Below are positions 45,645-55,422 of a DNA stretch of 64,000 nt, piece by piece. The notes beneath the pieces are model-generated. The model was given only the letters and a program-made list of their open reading frames with translations, made no database searches and was not told the DNA's origin. The first letter of the stretch is position 1, and every line of letters begins with the position of its first letter. The position numbers and the translations under genes are program-made. The stretch comes from Providencia rettgeri. Its GTDB lineage: Bacteria; Pseudomonadota; Gammaproteobacteria; Enterobacterales; Enterobacteriaceae. The DNA lies in the NCBI RefSeq assembly GCF_013255915.1, contig NZ_CP053896.1:1054001-1118000 (forward strand), read 5' to 3'.

Positions 45645-48559
45645 GAGAGTGCCTTTTTAATTTTATCTACCGTAATAGGGAATTCATAGAAACGCTTGCC
45701 TGTTGCATGGGTTAATGCATTGCTCGTCGCAGGTAAGATTGGGATCATCCCCAGTTCTGCCATGCCTTTGGGTGGCGAAGTTTCTGAAAGTGGTGGTAAG
45801 TAATCAATGGTTTGCTGCCAAACCGCAACATCTTTAGCGCGCGGCAGGACATAGCGATTAAAGTTCCATGTTCCGTTTCCTGGCCCATCTTCATAGAGTG
45901 GTAATTCTTCCATCAACGCGTGGCCGATACCCATCGCGGTACCCCCTTGAATTTGGCCTGAAACCAATTCAGGGACAATCATCGTACCGGGGTCCATAAT
46001 CATATGGTGGCGCATGATATCGACCTCACCCGTCATGGTGTTGACGTTGAGCTCGACTAAACAAGACGCAGGCGTGACCGTTGTTGGGTCCGCTTTGGCG
46101 CGCTGTGTTGGTGGGTAGTAGGCAATTTTACGTTTAATAAAATGGTAACCGCCAGTTGTCATCTGTTTTTTCAATTCTTGTGGTGCACCCTCGCCATAAC
46201 GAACGGATATTGCATCGAGAGGGAGATTTTTCAAACCCACAGTTGGGATATCGAATTCTGCGCGAGCCCACTGCCAGCTGGAATAGCCGTGAACAGCAAC
46301 CCCAGTGATGAGCCCCATCTCATGGGCTCTTCTGGCTAAAATGTCAAAAGGAATGGGCTTCATTCCGCCACCGCCAATACCATCTGGGCCAACGCGAATA
46401 TCGGAAAATTCAACATTTAAGCCGTTGAACGCACCGCCGCCGGGGCCTTCACTCCAAATGCTTTTGGCCGCAGGCCATAGGGTATTTTCTAATAAAAAAT
46501 GACCCGCTTGGCGTGTACCGAACCCAATGTAATAAACACCACTTGATGAGCTCATGTCAGGTATTAGAGCGGGTGTCCAATAGGGATCAGTTTTGGATAA
46601 TTCATCTTGTTTTTTCTGGTCGGCCCAACTGGTTTTAAGCGGTAGTTCTTCAAACTCAGTCACCCCAAACTCAACGACATCAGGGGCTTTGCTGAGTGCT
46701 TGCCATACCATCACTTGCTGTGCGGTTGTGCCACCGGTGCCAATCTCTTGCATACAATGGCGCATTGTTAGCTTGCCATTGGCATCAAATTCAAGAGAAA
46801 GAATCGTTGGAACACCGCTAGACCCATAAACTTGCTGCACCTGTGCAAAGCCAACGCCGTATAACTTACCGGGGTTTTTCGCTTCATAATCGGCTTTATT
46901 TTTCTCACGATCGACCCAAATCGGGTGTTTTTCCGCAAGATTTAACATTTCAACGTTGCGCGGGTCACCGGCTATTACACCACCTTGTGTATTTGGATAA
47001 CCTTCTAAAATGGCATTACGGCGGCGCAGTTCAATCGGGTCAATATTAAGATTATGAGCGATTTCATCCACCATCAATTCAGTGATTGCCATCGACTGCA
47101 AGGAACCAAAACCACGCATTGACCCCGCTTCGACAGCCGGAGTGGCCATGGCGAGAGCAGTGAGGTCAGATTTAGGGAAGTAATAAATAGACTGAGCACC
47201 GCGCACTGCTACGTGAGATACGGCAACGGAGAGGTTTTCACGACCGCCGCCATTACAGTTATAAGTGCCTTTTAATACATCAAACTTACCCGTTTTTTTA
47301 TCACCAATAATGGTGACATCCATCTCAATGGAGTGGCGTTTCATTCCCATTTGGAATTGTTCATAGCGGTCATTTGCCATGCGAACAGGTAAGCCATCAG
47401 CATAGAAACTAGCGACCATCGAATAAAAAGGAAAAACCGAATAGTCTTTTGAGCCGTAACCAACAGTAGAACCGGTTAATAACACAATGTTTTCGACGGA
47501 AAAATGTTTGTTGTGTTTAGATAGCTCAGCAGCAGCATTAACTACACCAGCAGGAGACTGTGTCGCGGTTAAGATATGCAGTGTTTTGGTTTGCGCGTCA
47601 TACCAAGTATTACAGTTATCTGGCTCCATCGCGCAAGGGTCAATGGATTGTGAAAAACCATGGCGCTCAATCACAAACTTATCAGGGTTCTCGCGAGCCG
47701 CTGCGATTTCTTGCTCAATTTGCCGCGCGTAATCCATCGCTTTTTCTTGTTTATCAGGGCTTTTTTCTGCCTGATGAAGGGCTTGAATAAAGCCACCGCC
47801 ACGATCTTTACGGATCACTGGGGGAATAGAAATGGCGTGCTTGGGGTCATAAGGTGGCCAAATAGGCGTATTGCCATCGAACCCGCCTTTAATACCTGAA
47901 TCTTGATAAGGGGAAAAAATAGAAGGCGAAAGTGGTGTGTCACCACCGATACGCACGTACCGTGCTGCACCATAGTTAGCGGGCGGTTTTGGCCCTGTCA
48001 CCGCTCCGTATTTTACGGTGTTTGTGGCAAAGCGTAACATCCGCTGTGCTGCACTATATTTATCGAAATCATGATAAATCAAGATAGCAACTGGGTGGCC
48101 AATAATCGGCGGTGTGTCCCCTAAAGGAACTAAAATATTGGTGCCATAGAAGCCTTTCCCCATACTGGTATCTTGGGGAATATTTAAGCCATCACGGATA
48201 AGGTCTTCTTGTAAAACAACTTTATCAGGTTGTAGATTTGGCCCTAACATTGAAATATCAATGCCTTCAAAGGTTTTATCTGCCTCTGTCGCTTTTAACA
48301 TAAAGGCATAACTTTGTTTTTTTGGCCAGCCGGGGATGTCTTTAGCGCGGTAATCACGAGCAAAATTTTTACGGCCAGTGACTTTTTCAACGCCATCCCA
48401 ACGAAAACGTGCTTTACCGTTTTGACCAATCCAATCCGTTGATGGGGCGTCAGAATCGAGCTCCATTGCTATTGCAAAAGGGAGTTTGCCGACCATAACA
48501 GCAATGCCCGCAATAGTGCCTAGTTTGATGAAATTGCGTCTAGAAATATGTCCCGACAT
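45641..48559 (-). CDS. Molybdopterin-binding subunit, xanthine dehydrogenase family (operon 1)
   Basis: 972-aa catalytic subunit with a Tat signal (SRRNFIK, residues 5-11, then a hydrophobic stretch), so it acts in the periplasm. Aldehyde oxidase a/b hammerhead-type sequence precedes the molybdenum-cofactor domains. The likely catalytic glutamate is Glu935 in PPKGMAELGMIP. This split layout (Mo subunit, 2Fe-2S, cytochrome c) is that of periplasmic aldehyde or N-heterocycle hydroxylases such as isoquinoline 1-oxidoreductase-like and acetic-acid-bacteria aldehyde dehydrogenases. Substrate is not readable from sequence; the neighbouring decarboxylase favours an aldehyde. Confidence 0.9.
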   Translation of the reverse strand: MSGHISRRNFIKLGTIAGIAVMVGKLPFAIAMELDSDAPSTDWIGQNGKARFRWDGVEKVTGRKNFARDYRAKDIPGWPKKQSYAFMLKATEADKTFEGIDISMLGPNLQPDKVVLQEDLIRDGLNIPQDTSMGKGFYGTNILVPLGDTPPIIGHPVAILIYHDFDKYSAAQRMLRFATNTVKYGAVTGPKPPANYGAARYVRIGGDTPLSPSIFSPYQDSGIKGGFDGNTPIWPPYDPKHAISIPPVIRKDRGGGFIQALHQAEKSPDKQEKAMDYARQIEQEIAAARENPDKFVIERHGFSQSIDPCAMEPDNCNTWYDAQTKTLHILTATQSPAGVVNAAAELSKHNKHFSVENIVLLTGSTVGYGSKDYSVFPFYSMVASFYADGLPVRMANDRYEQFQMGMKRHSIEMDVTIIGDKKTGKFDVLKGTYNCNGGGRENLSVAVSHVAVRGAQSIYYFPKSDLTALAMATPAVEAGSMRGFGSLQSMAITELMVDEIAHNLNIDPIELRRRNAILEGYPNTQGGVIAGDPRNVEMLNLAEKHPIWVDREKNKADYEAKNPGKLYGVGFAQVQQVYGSSGVPTILSLEFDANGKLTMRHCMQEIGTGGTTAQQVMVWQALSKAPDVVEFGVTEFEELPLKTSWADQKKQDELSKTDPYWTPALIPDMSSSSGVYYIGFGTRQAGHFLLENTLWPAAKSIWSEGPGGGAFNGLNVEFSDIRVGPDGIGGGGMKPIPFDILARRAHEMGLITGVAVHGYSSWQWARAEFDIPTVGLKNLPLDAISVRYGEGAPQELKKQMTTGGYHFIKRKIAYYPPTQRAKADPTTVTPASCLVELNVNTMTGEVDIMRHHMIMDPGTMIVPELVSGQIQGGTAMGIGHALMEELPLYEDGPGNGTWNFNRYVLPRAKDVAVWQQTIDYLPPLSETSPPKGMAELGMIPILPATSNALTHATGKRFYEFPITVDKIKKALS

Positions 48560-48931
48560 GTTGTGCTCCCTGATTATATTTTTAGGGTTTTTATTATGAG
48601 TAATGGAAGTAAATAATATTTTTTAGTCATTCATTATAAGATCGTTTTATTTCGCTTAAATTTGCTCACAATTTGATGACTAATATCAGATAGCTCAGTA
48701 AGTTACATAAATAGTATGGGTATCTGTAATGATATATCAAGAACGAGTAAAGGGATTTAGACAAGAAAGTGAATAATACTGTTGAAGTCATCTTAATATG
48801 ACAGTATTGAATAAAATAACTGAGCTTTATTAGAATACAATTTATTTAAATGATACTAATTCTTATTAATAAATGATTAAATCAATATGCATTTAATTAT
48901 GTAAAGTATATTTGTATTCGGTTATTAAATA
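48560..48931. other. Intergenic region between the two hydroxylase operons
   Basis: An AT-rich gap expected to hold the promoter of operon 1 (reading left). No ORF or recognisable site apart from the terminator of operon 2. Confidence 0.4.
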
Positions 48932-48974
48932 GAAAACTATTGGGCTCGTTAAATACGAACAAGCCCGATAGTTC
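48932..48974 (-). terminator. Terminator of hydroxylase operon 2
   Basis: On the minus strand CTAT-C-GGGCT pairs with AGCCC-A-ATAG and is followed by TTTTCT, 12 nt past the cytochrome stop. Confidence 0.7.
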
Positions 48975-48985
48975 ATTTTTTGTCA

Positions 48986-50221
48986 TTATTGACGTAAGGA
49001 TTTAACATGCTCCGGGGTGACATCAGCTGGTTGTCCTCCCCACTGAACACGAAGGAAGTTCACTAAGTCACTAATTTGTTGGTCATTTAGCTTATTGGCA
49101 AACCCTGGCATGCTTTGCATATATTGGTTATTTGGGAACGCTTGCTCAGGCAAACCATCTAGAATCGCATTAATTAGGTTAGTGCTATCCACATCACGCA
49201 ATGTTGAATTTCCTTTCATTGCCACCGCCACATTCGGTTTACCGCTACCGTCATAGGAGTGGCAACCTGAGCAGGTTTCTAAATAAATTTGGCGGCCTTG
49301 TGTATTACCTTCCCCCACCCTTAATGGCGAAGTTGCTAGCGGGTTATCGCCCATTAAATAGGTGGCTATGGCACTATTATCTTCTGGCGTTAAATGTTGT
49401 GAACTCAGATAAATTACAGGGTGCATATCACTGTAGGCGGAACCTTGTGGTGTGAGTCCAGTCATGAAAAACTGCTGTAAATCTTCTTTTGTCCATCCTC
49501 GTTCTGCAAGCGCTTGCGGGGTAATATCTGGAGCAACAAAACGACCTAAAGCACCCCCTTTCATAAAGTTATCTAAATCCATTTCTCCCAGCTTTCCTCT
49601 TGGCGTATGGCATTCAGCACAGTGCTCTAATACGTTAACTAAATACTTACCACGTAGCCATTCAGGGGAGCTACCTTGTGAGCTATCGGGGAGTGGTTTA
49701 TCGTTAAAAAACAATAAATTCCAGCCAATCATTGCCATGCGTTGGTTCAGTGGGAATGGCAATGAATTTTCAGGTGGCGCGACATCAATAGCTGGCTGGC
49801 TCATCAAATAACTGTAAATAGCGTCAGAATCTTCCCGAGTGATCCCTTTATAGGATGTATAAGGCATTGCCGGATAAAGATTTTTACTCGGTGGAGAGAT
49901 ACCTTGGGTCAGTGCTTTATAAAAATCATCTTTTGTCCAGCGGCCGATACCAAAATCGGCTGAGGGCGTTAAGTTACTGCTGTAGATGGTACCAAATGGG
50001 GTATCGAGTGGAAAACCACCGGCTAATGGTGCGCCATCAGCACTGGTGTGACACGCAGCGCAGTCACCAGCAAGAGTGAGGTAACGGCCTCGCTCAATTT
50101 CTTGAGGCGTCGCAGTTACTTTTTGTACTGGACCATCTAAGGTACGGCTTTCATACCAATACAGTACCGCCCAAACGATGATAGCGATGGCTATCAACCA
50201 TAAAATAATTCGTTTGATCAT
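48986..50221 (-). CDS. Tri-haem cytochrome c, subunit of molybdenum hydroxylase (operon 2)
   Basis: 411-aa paralogue of the operon 1 cytochrome. N-terminal anchor at residues 5-22; haem sites CAACH (54-58), CAECH (201-205) and CSGCH (317-321). Its ATG overlaps the stop of the 2Fe-2S gene (ATGA). It is intact even though the gene before it carries an in-frame TGA. Confidence 0.87.
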   Translation of the reverse strand: MIKRIILWLIAIAIIVWAVLYWYESRTLDGPVQKVTATPQEIERGRYLTLAGDCAACHTSADGAPLAGGFPLDTPFGTIYSSNLTPSADFGIGRWTKDDFYKALTQGISPPSKNLYPAMPYTSYKGITREDSDAIYSYLMSQPAIDVAPPENSLPFPLNQRMAMIGWNLLFFNDKPLPDSSQGSSPEWLRGKYLVNVLEHCAECHTPRGKLGEMDLDNFMKGGALGRFVAPDITPQALAERGWTKEDLQQFFMTGLTPQGSAYSDMHPVIYLSSQHLTPEDNSAIATYLMGDNPLATSPLRVGEGNTQGRQIYLETCSGCHSYDGSGKPNVAVAMKGNSTLRDVDSTNLINAILDGLPEQAFPNNQYMQSMPGFANKLNDQQISDLVNFLRVQWGGQPADVTPEHVKSLRQ

Positions 50222-50769
50222 TTTACTGCCTCCTTGATAAGACCAGGAGTCGCAAGAACTACATCGCGTACTGCTTCATAATAGCGTACATAACCAGTAC
50301 AACGGCAAATATGGTTATTTAGAGCTTGTTTGATAGCCTCTTCTAAGTCTGCTTCTGCAATCGGGTTTCGCTGAAGTTCTTCAATAAACACGGTCGCTGC
50401 ATTTACAAAACCTGGGGTACAGTAGCCACACTGAAAACTGAAATTTTCAACAAAAGCTTGTTGAACCGGGGAGAGTTTTACCTCCCCATTTTCCTCTTTG
50501 GTGGCAGCCCCTTCGATAGTTCGGATGCTTTTATTATTGAAAAAATGTGCACCAGTAATACAGGTGCGGATTTCTTCGCTGGTACCAGATGGATTATCTA
50601 ATATAACAACTCAAGCATGGCAAATGCCTTGGCCACAACCTAGGCGAGAACCTGTTAGGTCAACATATTCATGAAGAAAGTCTATCATCATGAGGCCTTC
50701 AGGCACGTCCATTGGTCCATACTGTTGGCCATTAATGGTTAAGGTGAGGGGAAGGAAATTTAGGCTCAT
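50218..50769 (-). pseudogene. 2Fe-2S subunit with in-frame TGA at a cluster cysteine (operon 2)
   Basis: ATG at 50769 overlaps the upstream stop (ATGA) and the frame runs 184 codons to TGA at 50218, itself overlapping the cytochrome start. The only interruption is TGA at 50611-50613, codon 53. Aligned without gaps to the operon 1 paralogue, codon 53 is the third ferredoxin-type cysteine (GCGQGICHA-X). The other ligands (Cys45, 50, 70 and the second-cluster cysteines near 114-117 and 155-157) are intact, and no frameshift has built up. Most likely a recent nonsense mutation of TGC/TGT; selenocysteine insertion is possible but the downstream hairpin lacks the expected loop G. Confidence 0.8.
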
Positions 50770-53561
50770 GATATTACCTCTAAAATGTCTTTTGCGCGTA
50801 CAGGCAAATGCAAGAAATGATGACCAGTTGCATCTGCAATGGCATTGACGATGGATGAAACTACCGGGATCATAACAACCTCAGCAACGCCTTTCGGCGG
50901 GTCAGTATCTGAAAGTCCTGGTAGGACTTCATTGGTTTGTTGCCAAACTGCAACATCACTGGCAAGCGGGAGATGATAACGGTTAAAGTTCCACGTCCCA
51001 TTACCGGGACCATCTTCGTAGAGAGGTAAATATTCATGGAGTGCATGGCCGATACCCATTGCTAATCCACCTTGAATTTGTCCTGAAACCAGTTGTGGGA
51101 CGATAAGATTACCGCATTCCACCACACTATGGTGATTCAGCAATTCGACTTGCCCAGTCGCTTTATCAATGGATAGCTCGCTAACGGTAGCGACGGCACT
51201 GTAGTAAGTGACTCCGGCATTATTTCTTTGTGTATCAGGGTAATAAGCTTTTTCGCGGTGGCAAACTTGGTATTCTTTATCGGCAAATCGTAGTGATAGC
51301 CCATCAATCGGTAAACGGCGAGTTTCACCCTGAATAGGGAAATCGGCTTCAGCCCATTGCCAGCGGTTAAATACGTGGCACACTGCGCCAGTTACCCCGC
51401 CCATTGCAAAAGTGCGTTCAATTAAGCGCGGTAAGCTAAGCACCTCAAGCCCATCAGCAGTTAAGCCTTCAGCAACCCAACGAGCATCTTCACGGCGAAC
51501 AACTAGAGGGGCCGCTTGTCCGCCGCCAATCCCTTCTTGCCAAATTGACATGGCAGCTGGCCATAACCCATGTTCGAATATAAGGCGTGCGGCTGCTTCT
51601 GTGCTGTGGGTGAAATAATAGGCTGAATTACTCGCACTCGCAGGTGAGCAGTAGTTCGGTGTCCATAATGGGTTTTGTGCTAAGTGGTTTTGCTCATCTT
51701 GTGACATAGCAAATGGGTTACCTGTTGAGATCATCGGTAAAATTGACCAATCAACAACAGAAAAATGAGCTTGTTCCGCAGGCTTTCCTAACCATTTAGC
51801 GCAAACCACCGATTGGGACGTTGACATACCTGTACCAATTTCTGCGCCACTATGATAAATGGCTATTTTACCCTCGGGGGTAAGTTCTACGCGAGCAAAG
51901 GAGGATTCCGCACCTGTCCCAAAGTCTTTTTGCACACAAGAAATCCCTGTACCGAATAGTTTACCGCTATTTTTCGCTTCAAAGTCGGCTTTACGTTTGG
52001 CTCTGTCAGTCCACATTGGGTGAGCAGCACAGCGGGTTAACACTTCATCGGCACGAATTGCGCCGCCAGGAATTGCCCCTTGGGTATTTTTCATCCCAGA
52101 TTTGATGATATTTTTAAGACGGAACTCGATGGGGTCTACTTTTAGGAGTTTTGCGGCTTCTTCCATTAACATATCGGTTGCTGCCATGGCTTGTAAAGTA
52201 CCATAACCGCGAGCTGAACCCGCATCGACCGCTCTTGATGCAATACCGACCGCAGATAAATCACTACGGGGAATATAATAGATAGCTTGGGCCCCAGTAG
52301 CCCCGACCATGACAACGGAAGGCGTAAAATTACAGCGACCACCGCCGTCACCGATAAAAGAAGCTGAAAGGGCTTCAATTTTATGCGTTTTTTTATTAAC
52401 CGCTAAGGTGTAATCCATATCGAAAGCATGGCGTTTGATGGTAGATTGAAATTGTTCATAACGGTCATTAGCTAGACGAATAGGGACTCCGTCTCCATAT
52501 AATGTTGCCATCGCACCATAATAGGGGAATGGAGTGTGGTCTTTAGAACCATAACCAACGGTAAAACAAGGGTGTAGGAAAATTTGTTTAATTGGGAAAT
52601 GCGATTTTGCCAACATTTCTGGTAATGATTCCGCAACTTCCTGAGGGGACTGTGTCGGAATAACAAGATGGAATGACTGTGTTTTGGCGTCGTACCAACC
52701 GTTAGCATTATCAGGCTCTAAGGCAGCAGTATCAATGGATTGAGAAAAGTATTTTCGTTTGAGCACTAACCAGTCTTCCGGTGGGTTTTCCAGTTGTTTA
52801 GCGATCTCATCAGCATATAGCATGCCTTGTTGATCTAATTTTCCGCCTTCGCGACCTTCAGGCCAAACGGGTAAGTGCTTTTTCATGCCAATAGGGGAGA
52901 TTGGCATATCTTTTAGGCTTGAATAAATATCTGGCTCATAAGGATTTTCATTGCCAATTCGCACGCCACGGTAGGTTCCCCATGGGTCTCGTTCTAATGG
53001 GCCAGTTACTGCGCCGTATTGGATAACATCGTCACGGAATTTTAAGGTTTCTTTGGCAAAACGGAATTTAGCAAAATCATGATAAATCAATAATGCGACG
53101 GCTTGGCCAAGGTAAGCGGGAGTTTTCCCTTCTGGAAGCAATAAATCATCACCATAAAATTCAGGGAAAGCAACGCCATCTTTTTCTAAGTCACTTGCAG
53201 TTACGATGCGGTCAGGCATCAGGCCATCTTTTAGCAGATCAAGGTTAAAGCCTTGGTAAATTTTATCGGCTTGAGTCACGCGGAGTAAAAATGCATGACC
53301 TTGCTGTTTTGGCCAGTGAGGGATATCACGTGCACGAATGTCTCTGGCGAAGACTTTTTCCCCTTGGACTTTGGCAAAACCATCAATACGAAATTTGATT
53401 TGTTTGTCGACCGGGTTCCAGTCAGGAGATTGAAGGATTTTTTCTTCGAATAGCACATCAAAAGCACGGCTATACAAAGGGGCTAAATAAACAGATATTC
53501 CCGCTATAACGGCACATTTTAGAAAGTGTCTGCGGGAGAGTTCGACATTGCTTTTGCTCAT
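50766..53561 (-). CDS. Molybdopterin-binding subunit, xanthine dehydrogenase family (operon 2)
   Basis: 931-aa paralogue of the operon 1 catalytic subunit, clearly diverged. Textbook Tat motif SRRHFLK (residues 9-15). Molybdenum-cofactor blocks such as EPDNANGWYDAKTQSFH, AGSARGYGTLQAMA and GNGTWNFNRYHLPLA are conserved, and the likely catalytic Glu894 is in PPKGVAEVVMIP. Divergent from the MocA-like/XdhC-like gene pair across a 195-nt region, so maturation and enzyme genes may share regulation. Confidence 0.9.
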   Translation of the reverse strand: MSKSNVELSRRHFLKCAVIAGISVYLAPLYSRAFDVLFEEKILQSPDWNPVDKQIKFRIDGFAKVQGEKVFARDIRARDIPHWPKQQGHAFLLRVTQADKIYQGFNLDLLKDGLMPDRIVTASDLEKDGVAFPEFYGDDLLLPEGKTPAYLGQAVALLIYHDFAKFRFAKETLKFRDDVIQYGAVTGPLERDPWGTYRGVRIGNENPYEPDIYSSLKDMPISPIGMKKHLPVWPEGREGGKLDQQGMLYADEIAKQLENPPEDWLVLKRKYFSQSIDTAALEPDNANGWYDAKTQSFHLVIPTQSPQEVAESLPEMLAKSHFPIKQIFLHPCFTVGYGSKDHTPFPYYGAMATLYGDGVPIRLANDRYEQFQSTIKRHAFDMDYTLAVNKKTHKIEALSASFIGDGGGRCNFTPSVVMVGATGAQAIYYIPRSDLSAVGIASRAVDAGSARGYGTLQAMAATDMLMEEAAKLLKVDPIEFRLKNIIKSGMKNTQGAIPGGAIRADEVLTRCAAHPMWTDRAKRKADFEAKNSGKLFGTGISCVQKDFGTGAESSFARVELTPEGKIAIYHSGAEIGTGMSTSQSVVCAKWLGKPAEQAHFSVVDWSILPMISTGNPFAMSQDEQNHLAQNPLWTPNYCSPASASNSAYYFTHSTEAAARLIFEHGLWPAAMSIWQEGIGGGQAAPLVVRREDARWVAEGLTADGLEVLSLPRLIERTFAMGGVTGAVCHVFNRWQWAEADFPIQGETRRLPIDGLSLRFADKEYQVCHREKAYYPDTQRNNAGVTYYSAVATVSELSIDKATGQVELLNHHSVVECGNLIVPQLVSGQIQGGLAMGIGHALHEYLPLYEDGPGNGTWNFNRYHLPLASDVAVWQQTNEVLPGLSDTDPPKGVAEVVMIPVVSSIVNAIADATGHHFLHLPVRAKDILEVIS

Positions 53562-53756
53562 AATACACCCTTACACTTATTATTATTACATCGGTATTTT
53601 TATTTTTATAGTCACATCGAAAAAATTACTTGTATCACATTTATATTATACTTCTCTTAATAAATTTCAAATTAATGATAAGTAGTTCTTGTGATCTTAC
53701 TGAATATACTTTATTTATGAGATACGCAATCAGTATATCGATTTAAAATAAAAACT

Positions 53757-54320
53757 ATGAATATTGGTATTTTAATATTGGCAGCAGGAAAAAGTGAACG
53801 TTTTCAAAATGCTGGAGGTAAAGGAAGTAAATTAAATTTTATGCTTGAAAAAAATACAGTTTTTGAAAAAACACTATTAAATTCAATCGATAGTGAGCTT
53901 CCTGTACATGTAGTGACACGGCCTGAGAATGAAGGTGTTATTAATAATTGTTTACAATTTAATATTCCATACTCGTTGATAAACAGTAATGGGTTAGGTG
54001 AATCAATCGCATTTGGTGTTAAAAATACGTCTAATTTAGATGGGTGGATAATTCATTTAGCGGATATGCCATACATCAATAGTCATTTATTTATCCGTGT
54101 AGCGAATAAATTAAAACACCATACATTAGTCAGGCCAGTATATAATGGTTTACCAGGCCATCCGGTAGGAATATCTGCGAAGTATTATACGGAATTAATT
54201 AATCTAGTAGGTGATGATGGTGCGAAATCAATATTACGTCGCAATCTTGTTTATCAATTAAACATAAATGACGAAAATGTTGTAAAAGATATTGATTATC
54301 CGAGTGTTGATAACGATTAA
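53757..54320 (+). CDS. Molybdenum cofactor cytidylyltransferase-like (MocA family)
   Basis: 187-aa nucleotidyltransferase. The nucleotide-binding signature is at the start (ILAAGKSERFQNAGGKGSKL), and LADMPYINSHLF gives the metal-binding Asp; PVYNGLPGHPVGI matches the MocA/MobA-like family. It probably attaches CMP to molybdopterin to make the cytosine dinucleotide form used by bacterial aldehyde oxidases. Next to an XdhC-like gene and two Mo-enzyme operons, which supports this. AT-rich start without a clear ribosome-binding site. Confidence 0.83.
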   Translation: MNIGILILAAGKSERFQNAGGKGSKLNFMLEKNTVFEKTLLNSIDSELPVHVVTRPENEGVINNCLQFNIPYSLINSNGLGESIAFGVKNTSNLDGWIIHLADMPYINSHLFIRVANKLKHHTLVRPVYNGLPGHPVGISAKYYTELINLVGDDGAKSILRRNLVYQLNINDENVVKDIDYPSVDND

Positions 54321-54329
54321 GGAACGAAT

Positions 54330-55358
54330 ATGTTGCGTGAAGATGTTTTTGTTATCTCTCAAGCCCTTTCTTGGATAAAAAAAGAGCCTATATGGTTGTG
54401 TACGGTGCTAAGTACATATGGTTCTTCCCCTCGTAGCCCGGGTTCACTTCTTGTTGCAAAGGCAGATGGTCAGTATGTTGGTTCTTTATCAGGCGGTTGT
54501 ATTGAAGAAGATTTTATTCAACGAATACAGCATGCTGAATACATTAAGAGCAGCCAAATTGTTCGCTATGGTCGCGGTGGTTTAGAAGCGAAAGTGAATT
54601 TACCTTGTGATGGTAGTTTAGATGTTTTAATTGAATATTTACCGAATAGTCAGGAAAGTGTTAGTTACCTTACGGAGATACATCAAGCGTTACTGGGATA
54701 TACTGCAATCAGTAAAAAAATCACGTTGCCACAAAGAGGTGAGGTAAGCACGGTTAATAATCAACAAACCCCAACCCAAATAGAGCGGGAAGGGGAGAAC
54801 ATTCAATTATATATTGCCGCGCCGCCACGGTTAATTATTGCTGGGATCTCAAATGTAGGTATTTACTGTGCTAGTTTTGCAGCAACATTAGGGTTTGAGG
54901 TTATAATTTGTGAACACCGTGAAGATGAGCTATCGCGTTTTTCTGGGCAACTTTCTAGTCAATTTGAAGTCATTAAATTATTTCCAGCTCGCTATTTGGA
55001 ATCCCAAAGCTGTACACCGAATACCGCTATTGTTTCTTTAACCCATGATCCTCGTATTGATGACCTGACACTAATGGAAGCAGTGAATACCCCAGCGTTT
55101 TATATTGGTGCAATGGGCTCAGTAAGAACGAGTGCTCGACGTCGTGAGCGACTTATAGCATCTGGTGGGATGACGGAGACGGAAATAGAACGCATCCATG
55201 CTCCCATTGGTATTCCTATCGGTAGCAAAACACCACCCGAAATAGCATTAGCGATAATGGCGGATATTGTAGCTCATAAAAATGGCGTGGTTTCATCTAG
55301 TTATGTTAGTGAAACGAAAAAAGTAATGGTTACAAATTCAATGTATTGTGATGTTTAA
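54330..55358 (+). CDS. XdhC/CoxI family molybdenum-cofactor insertion protein
   Basis: 342-aa protein with the XdhC_CoxI N-terminal domain (TYGSSPRSPGSLLVAKADG, SGGCIEEDF) and a C-terminal Rossmann domain (LIIAGISNVGIYCASFAATLGF, LTHDPRIDDLTLMEA, YIGAMGSVRTSARRRERL). Family members bind, sulfurate and insert the cofactor into xanthine dehydrogenase-type enzymes. Nine nt after the MocA-like gene and facing away from operon 2, so it most likely serves the two hydroxylases. Confidence 0.88.
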   Translation: MLREDVFVISQALSWIKKEPIWLCTVLSTYGSSPRSPGSLLVAKADGQYVGSLSGGCIEEDFIQRIQHAEYIKSSQIVRYGRGGLEAKVNLPCDGSLDVLIEYLPNSQESVSYLTEIHQALLGYTAISKKITLPQRGEVSTVNNQQTPTQIEREGENIQLYIAAPPRLIIAGISNVGIYCASFAATLGFEVIICEHREDELSRFSGQLSSQFEVIKLFPARYLESQSCTPNTAIVSLTHDPRIDDLTLMEAVNTPAFYIGAMGSVRTSARRRERLIASGGMTETEIERIHAPIGIPIGSKTPPEIALAIMADIVAHKNGVVSSSYVSETKKVMVTNSMYCDV

Positions 55359-55371
55359 AGTTAAATTCCCA

Positions 55372-55404
55372 CGCCTTATAAAGTTAAATGACCTTTATAA
55401 GGCG
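55372..55404. terminator. Bidirectional terminator between xdhC-like and decarboxylase genes
   Basis: Perfect 12-bp stem CGCCTTATAAAG with its complement around a 9-nt loop, between convergent genes. Confidence 0.8.
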
Positions 55405-55422
55405 AAAGGACCTAAAACTAGT

